Positions 8,200 to 18,142 of a stretch of DNA of 45,233 bases are shown piece by piece (positions within the stretch are counted from its first letter, which is position 1; the number at the start of each line of letters is the position of its first letter). Location: positions 1-45,233 of the forward strand of contig NZ_AWQQ01000118.1 of the NCBI RefSeq assembly GCF_002607855.1. Direction: 5' to 3'. The stretch comes from Desulforamulus profundi. GTDB lineage: Bacteria > Bacillota_B > Desulfotomaculia > Desulfotomaculales > Desulfotomaculaceae. Both the position numbers and the translations under genes were made by a program. The notes below the pieces were generated by a model. The model saw only the letters and a list, made by a program, of their open reading frames with translations, ran no database searches and was not told the origin of the DNA.

Positions 8200-9441
8200 T
8201 TGTCAAAACGGGTTGTTATAACCGGTATGGGAGTGATTTCTCCCGTTGGTACCGGGCTGGACAATTTTTGGACTGCCCTCACAACGGGGGTCTCCGGAAT
8301 TGTCAGAATAACCAGGTTCGACCCGTCCGAATACAGCACGCAAATTGCGGGTGAGGTTAAGGATTTCAACTTTTCCGGTTATATTGATAAAAAGGAAGGC
8401 CGCCGCATGGATAAGTTTTCCCAGTATGCGGTGGTTGCAGCGGCCATGGCCCTTGAGGATGCAGGCATGGACATGGAGTCCCTTGATAAGGAGCGCACCG
8501 GTGTCATTGTCGGTTCGGGGATCGGCGGCATGGAAACCTTTGAGGAACAGTGCCGTGTGCTGGTAAACCGTGGACCCAACCGGATCAGTCCCTTCTTGAT
8601 TCCCATGATGATTGCGAACATGGCTGCGGGCCAGATCGCCATCAAATTTGGACTCCGCGGCCCCAACATCACCACCGTCACTGCTTGCTCTTCCAGCGGC
8701 AATGCCATTGGTGATGCCTTTAAATTAATCCAGCGGGGCAATGCCGAAGTGGCGATCACCGGAGGTACCGAGGCACCCATTACACCGCTGGCGGTTGCCG
8801 GTTTTTGTGCAGCAAAGGCCATGACCACAAACAATGATGAACCGGAGCGTGCCAGCAGGCCCTTTGATGCCAACCGGGACGGTTTTGTTATGGGTGAAGG
8901 CGCTGCCATGATGATTCTTGAAACATTGGAACATGCCCGGAAACGAGGAGCCCGGATTTATGCTGAAATCGTAGGTTATGGAAGCACCTGCGATGCCTAC
9001 CACATTACTGCTCCTCACCCGGAAGGCCACGGCGCTGCCTCCGCCATGAATATGGCCCTGGCAGACGCAGGACTGAAGCCTGAGGATGTGCAGTACATTA
9101 ATGCCCATGGCACTTCCACCCCTGTGGGAGATGTTGCCGAAGTGGGTGCCATTAAAAAAGTGTTTGGCGATCATGCTTACAAACTGGTGGTCAGTTCAAC
9201 CAAATCCATGACCGGGCACATGCTGGGGGCCGCCGGAGCCGTTGAAGGGATTGCCTCGGTGCTGGCCATTCGAGACGATGTTGTCCCTCCCACCATCAAT
9301 TTGGAAAACCCCGACCCGGCTTGTGACTTGGATTTTGTACCCAACCAGGCACGTAAAATGACGGTAGATGTGGCCCTTTCCAATTCCTTTGGATTTGGCG
9401 GGCATAACGTTACACTGGCATTTAAAAAGTTCAAACCTTAG
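8200..9441 (+). CDS. fabF: 3-oxoacyl-ACP synthase II (KAS II)
   Basis: FabF elongates acyl-ACP by condensation with malonyl-ACP. The 413-residue protein has the Cys-His-His triad: Cys163 in [15 protein letters not shown], His in [11 protein letters not shown] (about 300) and His in [14 protein letters not shown] (about 340), plus the C-terminal [10 protein letters not shown]. The start is TTG 8200, eight bases after a perfect AAGGAGG (8185-8191). Last gene of the fatty-acid part; rnc follows 16 bases later. Confidence 0.96.
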   Translation: MSKRVVITGMGVISPVGTGLDNFWTALTTGVSGIVRITRFDPSEYSTQIAGEVKDFNFSGYIDKKEGRRMDKFSQYAVVAAAMALEDAGMDMESLDKERTGVIVGSGIGGMETFEEQCRVLVNRGPNRISPFLIPMMIANMAAGQIAIKFGLRGPNITTVTACSSSGNAIGDAFKLIQRGNAEVAITGGTEAPITPLAVAGFCAAKAMTTNNDEPERASRPFDANRDGFVMGEGAAMMILETLEHARKRGARIYAEIVGYGSTCDAYHITAPHPEGHGAASAMNMALADAGLKPEDVQYINAHGTSTPVGDVAEVGAIKKVFGDHAYKLVVSSTKSMTGHMLGAAGAVEGIASVLAIRDDVVPPTINLENPDPACDLDFVPNQARKMTVDVALSNSFGFGGHNVTLAFKKFKP

Positions 9442-9457
9442 ATCCGGGTGATACGAT

Positions 9458-10198
9458 TTGTCTAAACAAGACGAGCAAATAAATCGCCTTAAAAACAGGC
9501 TTGGCATTAAATGGCAGAACTCGTCCTTGCTGCTTCAGGCTTTGACACACAGTTCCTGCGTACATGAAAGCAGGGGACACGGGTTGTGTCACAATCAGAG
9601 GTTGGAGTTTCTTGGCGATGCTGTTTTAGAGCTAATCATCAGTGAACATTTGTATAAAATCTTTCCGGACCGCACTGAAGGTGAACTGACAAAAATGCGG
9701 GCAGCTTCGGTTTGTGAGCCTTCCCTGGCCAAAGTTGCCCGGGGATTGGACCTGGGCCGTTGCCTGCGCATGGGGCGTGGTGAGGAACGTTCCGGCGGCA
9801 GGGAGCGGCCATCCATCCTGGCAGATGCCTTTGAGGCATTGTTGGGCGCTGTTTATTTGGACCAGGGTTTGGAAGTGTCCAGGGATTTTGTATTAAGCTG
9901 TCTGAACCCCATCATTGAAGATGTTGTGGCGGGCAGACTGGACAGGGATTACAAAACCGAGCTACAGGAAACCCTGCAGCAGACTTCACCGGAGCCCTTG
10001 ATCTACAGGATTATGGATGAATCCGGACCCGACCATGACAAAACCTTCACCGCCGGGGTCATCTACCGGGGCTGCGTTATCGGCCGGGGCAGCGGGCATT
10101 CCAAGAAAGAAGCCGAACAGCAGGCAGCCAAGGATGCCTTTAAACATCTGGACTGGCTGAAAACATCCGGTCCCAAACCAACCGGGGCCGGCAAATAA
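9458..10198 (+). CDS. rnc: Ribonuclease III
   Basis: RNase III cleaves double-stranded RNA in rRNA and mRNA processing. The 246-residue protein has the catalytic signature RLEFLGDAVLELIISEHLY (about 48-66), the second acidic cluster ADAFEALLGAVYLD and a C-terminal double-stranded RNA binding domain (TELQETLQQ to the end, with GSGHSKKEAEQQAAKDA). TTG 9458 start. The order fabF-rnc-smc-ftsY is common in Bacillota. Confidence 0.96.
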   Translation: MSKQDEQINRLKNRLGIKWQNSSLLLQALTHSSCVHESRGHGLCHNQRLEFLGDAVLELIISEHLYKIFPDRTEGELTKMRAASVCEPSLAKVARGLDLGRCLRMGRGEERSGGRERPSILADAFEALLGAVYLDQGLEVSRDFVLSCLNPIIEDVVAGRLDRDYKTELQETLQQTSPEPLIYRIMDESGPDHDKTFTAGVIYRGCVIGRGSGHSKKEAEQQAAKDAFKHLDWLKTSGPKPTGAGK

Positions 10199-10227
10199 CC
10201 ACTGTGGACAACAGGGGGCAGGAAGCA

Positions 10228-13200
10228 TTGTGTCTTAAAAGAATCGATATTCAGGGATTTAAGTCCTTTGGCGACCGCATCAAGTTAGAGCTGCATCCTG
10301 GTTTATCTGTCATTGTAGGTCCCAATGGCAGCGGCAAAAGCAACATCTCCGACGCCATCAGCTGGTGCCTGGGAGAACAACGGGCTTCCCTTCTCAGGGG
10401 TTCTCGCATGGAGGATGTGATCTTTGTCGGCAGCGACAAGCGAAAGCCGGTTGGTATGGCGGAAGTGACTTTAACGTTGGACAACGGCGCCAAGTTGTTC
10501 TCCCTGCCCTATGAGGAAATTTCTATCACCAGGCGTTTTTACCGTTCCGGAGAAAGCGAGTTTTTGATCAACAAGGTGCCCTGCAGGCTGAAGGATATCC
10601 AGGCCCTCTTTATGGATACCGGATTAGGCCGCGGGGCTTACTCTCTTATCGGGCAAGGCAAAGTGGATGAGATTTTAAGCAGCAGGCCGGAAGAAAGACG
10701 GACGGTCATTGAAGAGGCGGCGGGGATTGTTAAATTCCGCCACAGGAAAGAAGAATCACTGCGGAAACTGTCTGCCGCACAGCAGGATTTAAACAGGATT
10801 ACCGATATTGTTGACGAGTTGGCCGGACGCATCGAACCGCTGGCCCAGCAGGCCGCAAGGGCCCGGCAATACAAAAAACTGGAAGATGAAGCCTGGCGAT
10901 TGGAACTGGCATTGTTTAAGCGGGACTGGCAGGACCTGACCGCCAAAGCCAGGGAAATTTCCCGGCAGTTGGAGCAAGTTAAAAGGGAGTTTCAAGACGA
11001 GAGACCCGTTATCGAAGAAAAATTGGAGCATGCCAGAGCAAGGCTTCTTACCATAGAAGAAAGCGTCCGTGAGGCCAGGGAACAGGCCTTTGTGATTGAT
11101 TCAAACATTGAAAGAATCCGGAACAAAATGACGCTGGTTGACGAACAAATTTCCCACCAAAGGAGCGAGGGTCAAAGGGTAGAAAATGAGCTGCAGGAAG
11201 CCCGGGATGCGCTGCAAAAACTTGCTTTTGAATTAAATCAGGAAAAAGGCAAATTAGTTAAATTAAAGCAGGATACGGCAAAACAAATATCCTTCGCCAG
11301 TGATAAGGTTCTGCAGCGGCTGGAACAGGAGGTTGAGGAAAAACAGGAGCTGTTCCAAAACCTCAACACGGATTTAATTGATCAACTGAACCAGGTGGCC
11401 AGCCAGCGGGGTCTCCGCAATCAGGCGGCGGACCGCAAAGAACAGCTGGGTCAGCGTTTGCATCACATGCGCAGGCTCGCCGGGGAAGCCCTGGAGAAGG
11501 AGAGAACCCTTGGCACCTCCATTGATGTCGCCGGGGACAGGGTGGAGGAACTGGACCGGCAGAAACAGGCGCTGACCCTTGCCAACCGGCAGGCGGAAGA
11601 AGACCTGAAACAGCTGAACCAGGAACTGTCGCAAATCCAATCCCAGCTTTTCTCCATGAAGGAGGAAATGGTGGCCAGGCATTCCCGCTTAAAGGTGCTG
11701 GAAGAGAATCTGAGTTCCCACAGTGGTTTTATGAAGCCGGTGAGGGAACTGTTAAAGGCTTCCCGGGCAGGTCCCTCAGGGATTTGCGGTGCGGTGGCAG
11801 ACCTGATCAGGGTGCCCAAAGGATTTGAGACAGCCATCGAAGCGGCTCTGGGCGGCGCCCTGCAAAATCTGGTCACTGAAACCTCCTCCCAGGCCAAAGC
11901 AGCCATCGAATTTTTAAAGAAACAAAACATGGGCCGGGCCACCTTTCTTCCCTTGGATTTACTGCGGCCAACCCCTGCCGGCGAATGGGAGAAAAAATCC
12001 CTCGGCTTCACCGGCGTCATCGGCCTGGCGGCCCACCTGATCGAGACAGAAGCCAAATACCGTCCGGTTGTGGAACTGCTATTGGGCCGCCTGGTGGTGG
12101 TGGACAGCCTGGACAATGCCATTCAAGTGGCCAGGCAGATGCAGCAGCGGTTGAGGATTGTTACCCTCACCGGCGAGCTGTTCCATCCCGGCGGTTCGCT
12201 GTCCGGCGGCGGCCCTGTGCGCAATGCCGGCGGCATGCTGCACACCCGCCGGGAGCGGGACGAGTTGGCCCGGAACGTGCAGGAGCTTCACTTGCAGGTC
12301 CATGAACTGACAGCAAAATTAACAGAGAGACAGCTGCGGCAGCGGGAACTGACCGGTCGGCTTCAGGCTTACCAGCAGGAACTGGTTGCCCTGGGATTGG
12401 AACTTCAAGCGGCTGAAATGGAGTTAAGCAAGGCCAACGATGAATTCAGCAGGGCCAGCCGGCGCAGCCAGGAGAGTCAGTGGGAGATTGCCAATATCGA
12501 GCAGGAAATAAAACACTGGGCGAAAATCGAAACAGAGGCAGCGGAGAAGCTGGCGGTCCTGGAACAGGAATTGGAACAATTACAAGTTAAGCTGGCGGTT
12601 ACCCAGGAAGAGCTGGCAGCCGCCAGGGACAAAAAGGCCCAATTGGAAGGCACGGTACACCAGGAAAAAGTGCGGCAGGCGGAACTGCGCCAGGAGCTGT
12701 TAGGGCTGCAAAAGATTACCGACCGGCTGGAGAAGGAATACGAGGACAAAAAGATGTCCGTTGCTTCAGCCGAATCATTGCTGCTGCACCTGAACAACAG
12801 GACCCGGGAGTTGGCAGAACAGCGGTCTCAATTAGAACTGGATTTACAAAGGTTGGAGCAGGAGCAAACACTGGCCCAGTCAAACCTGAAAGCAAAGCAA
12901 ACCCAACATGAGGCTGAGGCGGCGGCATTAAAGCAGTTGGAGAACCGCTGGCAAAGGCTCCAGGAGCAGTGGCAGAGGACCCGGGAGCAAATTCATTCCC
13001 TGGAACTGCAGCAGGCCCGCAACCAAACAGAACTGGAACTGTTAATCAACAGGTTGGCGGAATACGGCATTGATGACCCGATGCAAATTCATGTAGAACC
13101 CGCTGCCAGCAAGCGGCAGGCCAAAGCGGATTTGCAGGAGATGAAGGGCCAAATGGCAACCCTGGGGCCGGTAAATGCCGGTGCCGAGGCGGAATATCAA

Positions 13201-13779
13201 GAAGTGATGGAACGGTACCGGTTTCTTTTGGGTCAAAAACAGGACCTGGAAGAAAGCAGGATGTCACTGGAACAGCTGATTGAGGAATTAAACCGTTTGA
13301 TGTCCGGTCAATTTGAAAATGCCTTTACCGTTATTAACCGGAACTTCAATACGGTGTTTCAACAGCTGTTTGGCGGCGGCGGCGCCTCCATGTCCCTCAC
13401 CGGCGGAGATGCCCTCACCTGTGGCATTGAGATCACCGCCCGGCCCCCGGGCAAGAAGAATCAAAGTCTGTCTCTACTCTCCGGGGGAGAAAGGGCGTTA
13501 ACGGCCATTGCCCTGTTGTTTGCCATTTTAAAATATAAGCCCAGCCCCTTTTGTGTACTGGATGAAATCGAAGCTTCGTTGGATGAAGCCAATGTAAAAC
13601 GGTTTGCCGACTATTTGTCCCGTACTTCCGCTGAAGTACAGTTTATTGTCGTCAGCCACCGCAAGGGCACCATGGAACGGGCGGATGCCCTTTACGGCGT
13701 GACCATGGACGAAGCGGGGGTTACCCGGCTGCTGTCCATGTCTCTGGAGGATTTGAAGGGAAACAAACGGTTAGCGTAA
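10228..13779 (+). CDS. smc: Chromosome segregation protein SMC
   Basis: Condensin ATPase of about 1183 residues. Domains in order: N-terminal ATPase lobe with Walker A GPNGSGKSNI (31-40), long coiled coil rich in Leu/Gln/Glu, hinge (about 500-660, with SGICGAVADLIRVP and the glycine-rich LSGGGPVRNAGGML), returning coiled coil, and the C-terminal lobe with signature LSGGERALTAIALL and Walker B FCVLDEIEASLDEAN. It works with ScpA/ScpB, not in this window. I prefer TTG 10228 (MCLKRIDIQGFKSF), which follows AGGGGGCAGGAAG and matches the usual N-terminus; GTG 10204 in the same frame would add eight residues. Intact, with no frameshift over 3.5 kb. Confidence 0.95.
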   Translation: MCLKRIDIQGFKSFGDRIKLELHPGLSVIVGPNGSGKSNISDAISWCLGEQRASLLRGSRMEDVIFVGSDKRKPVGMAEVTLTLDNGAKLFSLPYEEISITRRFYRSGESEFLINKVPCRLKDIQALFMDTGLGRGAYSLIGQGKVDEILSSRPEERRTVIEEAAGIVKFRHRKEESLRKLSAAQQDLNRITDIVDELAGRIEPLAQQAARARQYKKLEDEAWRLELALFKRDWQDLTAKAREISRQLEQVKREFQDERPVIEEKLEHARARLLTIEESVREAREQAFVIDSNIERIRNKMTLVDEQISHQRSEGQRVENELQEARDALQKLAFELNQEKGKLVKLKQDTAKQISFASDKVLQRLEQEVEEKQELFQNLNTDLIDQLNQVASQRGLRNQAADRKEQLGQRLHHMRRLAGEALEKERTLGTSIDVAGDRVEELDRQKQALTLANRQAEEDLKQLNQELSQIQSQLFSMKEEMVARHSRLKVLEENLSSHSGFMKPVRELLKASRAGPSGICGAVADLIRVPKGFETAIEAALGGALQNLVTETSSQAKAAIEFLKKQNMGRATFLPLDLLRPTPAGEWEKKSLGFTGVIGLAAHLIETEAKYRPVVELLLGRLVVVDSLDNAIQVARQMQQRLRIVTLTGELFHPGGSLSGGGPVRNAGGMLHTRRERDELARNVQELHLQVHELTAKLTERQLRQRELTGRLQAYQQELVALGLELQAAEMELSKANDEFSRASRRSQESQWEIANIEQEIKHWAKIETEAAEKLAVLEQELEQLQVKLAVTQEELAAARDKKAQLEGTVHQEKVRQAELRQELLGLQKITDRLEKEYEDKKMSVASAESLLLHLNNRTRELAEQRSQLELDLQRLEQEQTLAQSNLKAKQTQHEAEAAALKQLENRWQRLQEQWQRTREQIHSLELQQARNQTELELLINRLAEYGIDDPMQIHVEPAASKRQAKADLQEMKGQMATLGPVNAGAEAEYQEVMERYRFLLGQKQDLEESRMSLEQLIEELNRLMSGQFENAFTVINRNFNTVFQQLFGGGGASMSLTGGDALTCGIEITARPPGKKNQSLSLLSGGERALTAIALLFAILKYKPSPFCVLDEIEASLDEANVKRFADYLSRTSAEVQFIVVSHRKGTMERADALYGVTMDEAGVTRLLSMSLEDLKGNKRLA

Positions 13780-13802
13780 TCTATACCATCCCATTGCCAT
13801 GA

Positions 13803-13832
13803 TTGACAGGGCCTTTTATTTGGCATTATAGT
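13803..13832 (+). promoter_or_regulatory. Sigma-A promoter for ftsY
   Basis: TTGACA (13803-13808) and TATAGT (13827-13832) with 18-base spacing, in the 102-base gap between smc and ftsY. The ftsY start follows 50 bases downstream. Confidence 0.8.
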
Positions 13833-13881
13833 ATGGACAGGCTCTGCCAAATACAAGTATTTGTACTGGAGGTATTATAAC

Positions 13882-14813
13882 GTGGGCTTTTTCAGCCGTC
13901 TGAAAGAGAGCTTGACCAAAACCCGCCAGACCTTTATCGAGAAAATCGACGAAGTGGTGACCGGGCGGAAGGGGATTGATGAAGATTTATACGAGGAACT
14001 GGAAGAAGTGTTAATCCAGGCCGATGTGGGTGTAAGCACCGCCATGCAACTGGTGGAAAGGGTGCGCAAAGCGTTAAGGCCAGAAATGTGCAGGAGGCTG
14101 CCAGGCTGAAAGACATCTTCCAGGAAGAATTGGAATACCTGATGGGTGAGAAAGTGGTGCCCATTACCATGAACCCCGAAGGACCCACGGTGATTATGGT
14201 GGTGGGCGTCAACGGGGTCGGGAAGACCACCACCATCGGAAAGATGGCCCATAATTATAAGGAACAGGGCAAAAAGGTCCTGCTGGCAGCCGGGGATACC
14301 TTCCGGGCCGCCGCCATTGACCAGCTGGAAATTTGGGCTGAACGGGTGGGAGTGGAGCTCATTAAACACCAGGAAGGCTCCGATCCGGGCGCCGTGGCCT
14401 TTGATGCCGTTCATGCCGCCCGCTCCCGCAGGGCCGATGTGCTGCTGATCGATACCGCGGGCCGGCTGCACAACAAAAGCAACTTAATGGACGAGCTGAG
14501 AAAGGTGCACAAAATTATCGCCCGGGAAATGCCCGGCGCTCCCCACGAGGTGCTGCTGGTCCTGGATGCCACCACTGGTCAAAACGCCCTCAGCCAGGCA
14601 AAGATTTTCAGTGAAGCTGTCAACGTTACCGGCATTGCGCTGACCAAATTGGACGGTACCGCCAAGGGCGGCGTGGTGACGGCCATTGTCACCGAAATGG
14701 CCATCCCGGTGAAGTTAATCGGCATTGGGGAAAGAACGGACGACCTGAGGCAGTTCAACCCCAAGGACTTTATTGATGCCCTGTATGGCAAAAGAAAAGA
14801 CGAAGAAGAATGA
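13882..14813 (+). CDS. ftsY: Signal recognition particle receptor FtsY, frameshifted as read
   Basis: SRP receptor GTPase that docks ribosome-SRP complexes at the membrane. It is the short form without the acidic A domain: N domain, then G domain with G1 [47 protein letters not shown] and the C-terminal [13 protein letters not shown]. The first 65 or so residues (GTG 13882, behind CTGGAGG) are in one frame and the rest in another. One extra G in AAGGCC at 14078-14081 gives [14 protein letters not shown] and a 310-residue protein. The single missing base in an essential gene points to sequence error. A terminator follows. Confidence 0.9.
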
Positions 14814-14824
14814 AATGAATAACC

Positions 14825-14866
14825 AAGAAGAACTCCCTGGCACCACCCGAGGGTTCTTCTTTTTTT
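14825..14866 (+). terminator. Intrinsic terminator after ftsY
   Basis: Stem AAGAAGAAC (14825-14833) / GTTCTTCTT (14853-14861), extended by CCC/GGG after one bulged T, followed by a run of T. It ends the smc-ftsY block. Confidence 0.9.
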
Positions 14867-14880
14867 ATAGGTATCAACAT

Positions 14881-14913
14881 TAATAACTTAGGTACCTGAT
14901 ACCTAAGTTATTA
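14881..14913. repeat. Perfect 14-bp inverted repeat upstream of the mtnP operon
   Basis: TAATAACTTAGGTA (14881-14894) and TACCTAAGTTATTA (14900-14913) are exact reverse complements around CCTGA. A second possible pairing uses AGGTATCA (14869-14876) with TGATACCT (14897-14904), which would exclude the first. No T run follows, so it is not a standard terminator. It may be an operator or an RNA switch for the salvage operon that starts 115 bases later. Confidence 0.65.
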
Positions 14914-15027
14914 TCCTGATGTAAAAATTCATTTATTTTAGAGGAAATCAAACCCAGCGAGGAGAATATTTCAGGTTTGTATAACCCATGCTATCTTTAG
15001 AATTTTGTGGGAAGAAGGAGAATCGTT

Positions 15028-15818
15028 ATGACGGTACGCATCGCCATTATTGGGGGGACCGGCGTCTATGACCCCAATATATTAACCAATATTCGGGACG
15101 AAAAAGTAAACACCCCCTATGGAGAAGTGGGCTTGAAAATCGGTGACTATCAAGGGAAATCCGTAGCCTTTTTAAACCGCCACGGCGCCGGGCATTCGGT
15201 GCCGCCCCACCTGGTGAATTACCGGGCCAATATCGCTGCCCTGAAGGAACTGGGAGTTAAGAGCATCTTTGCCACAGCCGCCGTGGGTTCATTGAACATG
15301 AACATGGCGCCCGGGCATTTTGTCTTTGCGGATCAATTTCTGGATTTTACCAAAGTTCGCAAGCATACTTTCTATGAGGGCGGTGATCAGGGAGTGGTCC
15401 ATATCGACATGACCGACCCCTATTGTCCCGAACTGCGCCAGGTGTTAGCCGGCGCTGCGGCAGAACTGGGTTTAACCTATCACAGGTACGGCACCTATGT
15501 AACCACCGAAGGACCTCGCTTTGAAACACCGGCGGAAATTAAAATGTACAAACTGCTGGGTGGCGATCTGGTGGGCATGACCAGTGTGCCGGAGGTTGTG
15601 CTGGCCCGGGAGAAGGAAATGTGCTACACCAATATTTCCATGGTGACCAACTATGCAGCGGGCATTTCCCCCACCAAATTAACCCACCAAGAAGTGCTGG
15701 ATGTGATGGCTGCCAATGCCGAAAACCTGAGAAAACTGGCCATGAAGCCATCAGCCTGATTGACCCGGAAAGGGGCTGCCTGTGCCAGGACGCCATGGAG
15801 AAGCTGAACAAGGAGTGA
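15028..15818 (+). CDS. mtnP: MTA/MTI phosphorylase family protein (MtnP-like), frameshifted near its end
   Basis: Nucleoside phosphorylase of the MTAP family, releasing the purine from methylthio- or deoxy-nucleosides and forming the ribose-1-phosphate. Visible motifs: IIGGTGVYD (8-16), NRHGAGHSVPPHLVNYRAN (phosphate site), TTEGPRFETPAEI, GMTSVPEVVLARE. At the base-binding loop it reads TNYAAG with Asn208 and Ala210, where human MTAP has Asp220 and Asp222 that hold adenine; Asn is typical of 6-oxopurine enzymes. I infer methylthioinosine/inosine-type specificity. ATG 15028 is set by AGAAGGAG. One missing G at 15747/15748 cuts the product early; with it the protein is 263 residues and ends with LIDPERGCLCQDAMEKLNKE. 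Seven bases separate it from mtnA. Confidence 0.88.
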
Positions 15819-15825
15819 ACCTTTA

Positions 15826-16863
15826 ATGGATGCAATCATCTGGGAAAATGACAGTCTCCGCCTGTTGGATCAGACCAAGCTGCCCCGCAGCATTGAGTAT
15901 ATCGAATGCAATGACTATCGCACGGTGGCGGAGGCCATCAAAAGGCTTTCTGTCCGCGGCGCGCCGGCTATTGGGGCTGCCGCTGCCTACGGTCTGGTGG
16001 TGGGAGCCAAACAAATCGACGCTGCCGACCGCAAAACCTTTTTAGAGAAACTGGAGGCCATTGCCGGTGAACTGGGGGCCACCCGGCCCACCGCGGTCAA
16101 CCTGCGCTGGGCCCTGGAACGTATGATGATGCGAGTTACCACCGCCTTGGAACAAGATGTTGATGAGCTGCGTAAGATAATGCTGGAAGAAGCCCACACC
16201 ATCTATAGCGAAGACGTGCAGAGCAACCGTAAAATGGGTGAATTTGGCCAGGAACTGCTGCCGGACGGGGCAAGGGTGTTAACCCACTGCAATGCCGGGG
16301 CACTGGCCACCGCCGGGTATGGCACCGCCCTTGGCGTTATCCGTGCGGCCCATGAGAAGGGCAAGCAGATCAGTGTTTATGCCGGTGAAACCAGGCCCCT
16401 GCTGCAGGCGCCCGGCTGACCTCATGGGAAATGGTGCAGGAAGGCATCACGGTAACATTAATTACCGATAACATGGCGGGTTATCTGATGGCCAAGAAAA
16501 AAATTGACTGCGTCATTGTCGGTGCCGACAGGATCACTGCCAACGGGGACGTGGCCAACAAAATCGGCACTTACGGAGTGGCGGTACTGGCCAAACATCA
16601 CAATCTGCCTTCTACGTGGCGGCTCCCCTGTCTACCATTGATATGTGCCTTTCCTCCGGTGAAGAGATTCCCATTGAAGAGAGAGACCCCCGGGAAGTCA
16701 CCCATCATGCCGGGCAGCCCATGGCACCGGACGGGGTGCAGGTATGGAACCCGGCCTTTGATGTCACCCCCAACGAATTGGTAACAGCCATCATTACAGA
16801 AATGGGAATTGTTTACCCTCCTACATCGAAAACTTGGCGAAAATCTGCGGGAATAAGAAATAG
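15826..16863 (+). CDS. mtnA: Methylthioribose-1-phosphate isomerase, three frameshifts as read
   Basis: MtnA isomerises 5-methylthioribose-1-phosphate (or 5-deoxyribose-1-phosphate) to the ribulose-1-phosphate. The eIF2B-like fold is recognised by [13 protein letters not shown], the catalytic Cys155 in [18 protein letters not shown], and the catalytic Asp235 in [10 protein letters not shown]. The frame is broken three times, each by one missing base: G at 16407/16408, C at 16608/16609, C at 16820/16821. With these restored the protein is 346 residues and ends at TAG 16861. Three identical-type breaks with no other damage favour sequence error. The usual VYADETRP reads VYAGETRP. Confidence 0.88.
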
Positions 16864-16873
16864 GAGGAGAAAG

Positions 16874-18129
16874 ATGCCTGATTATATCGTTAGGGACATT
16901 AACCTGGCTCCCTCAGGCCGGTTGAAAATTGACTGGGTGCGCCAGCACATGCCGGTTTTAAACGTTATTCGGGAGCAGTTTGAAAAGGAACAGCCCTTTA
17001 AGGGATACCGGGTGGCGGTATGCATCCACCTGGAAGCGAAAACCGCCTATTTGGCGGAGGTATTAAAGGCCGGCGGCGCGGAGGTATCCATTGCCGGTTC
17101 CAACCCTTTGTCCACCCAGGACGATGTGGCCGCCGCCCTGGCTGTGGCAGGCATTAATGTTTACTCCTGGTACAATGCGACCGACGAAGAATACAAAGAC
17201 CACCTTTTACATTTAATTGATGACCAGGCGGATATCGTCATCGACGACGGCGGTGACGTGGTACAACTGCTGCATACCGAAAGAACTGAAATTGCGGCCA
17301 GGGTTCTGGGAGGCTGTGAAGAGACCACCACCGGAGTCTTGCGCCTGCGTTCCCTGGAAAAGCAGGGAGCCTTGAAGTTCCCTATGATCGCCGTTAACGA
17401 TGCCTACTGCAAGTATCTGTTTGACAACCGTTATGGCACCGGGGAGTCGGTGTGGTCCGGCATCATGCGCACCACCAACCTGATTACCGCCGGTAAAACC
17501 GTTGTGGTGGCCGGCTACGGCTGGTGCGGCAAAGGAATCGCCATGCGGGCCAAGGGGCTGGGAGCCAAGGTCATTGTCACCGAGGTGGATCCTGTGAAGG
17601 CCATCGAAGCTACATGGACGGTTTCCATCCCATGAACAGCCTGGAAGCTGCTAAACTGGGGGATGTTTTTATCACCGTCACCGGCTGTAAGGATGTCTTT
17701 GCAGCTCAGCACTACCAGGTTATGAAGGACGGGGCCATTCTCTGCAACGCAGGTCATTTTGATGTAGAGGTCAATAAGCCGGATTTGGCCGCCATGGCTG
17801 CTTCCCGGAGAATTGTTCGCAAGGATATCGAAGAATTTACGCTGATGGACGGTCGTAAACTCTATCTGCTGGCAGAAGGACGCCTGGTGAACCTGGCTGC
17901 CGGGGACGGTCATCCCGCTGAAATCATGGATATGTCCTTTGCCCTGCAGGCCTTAAGCGCCCGCTATGTGCTGGAGAATGCGAAGGGTCTAGAAAATAAG
18001 GTTTATGTAGTTCCCAAAGAAATAGATGACAGGGTGGCCAACCTGAAACTGCAGTCTCTGGGAATTCATATCGACCGGCTGACTCCTGAGCAGGAAGCCT
18101 ATATCAATGAGTGGAACCATGCCACCTAG
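16874..18129 (+). CDS. ahcY: Adenosylhomocysteinase family hydrolase (possibly S-inosylhomocysteine hydrolase), frameshifted as read
   Basis: NAD-dependent hydrolase that splits S-nucleosyl-homocysteine to homocysteine and nucleoside. The family is clear from [44 protein letters not shown], the NAD-binding AGYGWCGKG (213-221), [14 protein letters not shown] and [11 protein letters not shown]. The segment that holds adenine in SAH hydrolases (human HMTVET, Thr57 and Glu59) reads HLEAKT here, with Glu54 and Lys56, so the base may not be adenine. One missing base at 17610/17611 (GCC TAC expected) splits it; restored length is 418 residues, the short archaeal-type form. ATG 16874 follows GGAGGAGA and lies 10 bases after mtnA. 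Confidence 0.9.
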
Positions 18130-18142
18130 GTGGGAGCCGCAG

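Noticed and set aside
10204..10227. smc starting at GTG 10204
   Set aside because: The TTG at 10228 has a better ribosome binding site and gives the usual SMC N-terminus; the eight extra residues resemble nothing in the family.
14888..14906. FapR-like site before mtnP (TTAGGTACCTGATACCTAA)
   Set aside because: It resembles the FapR operator but has one extra base in each half-site, so the spacing is wrong, and the genes are not lipid genes. It is better described as part of the longer 14-bp inverted repeat.
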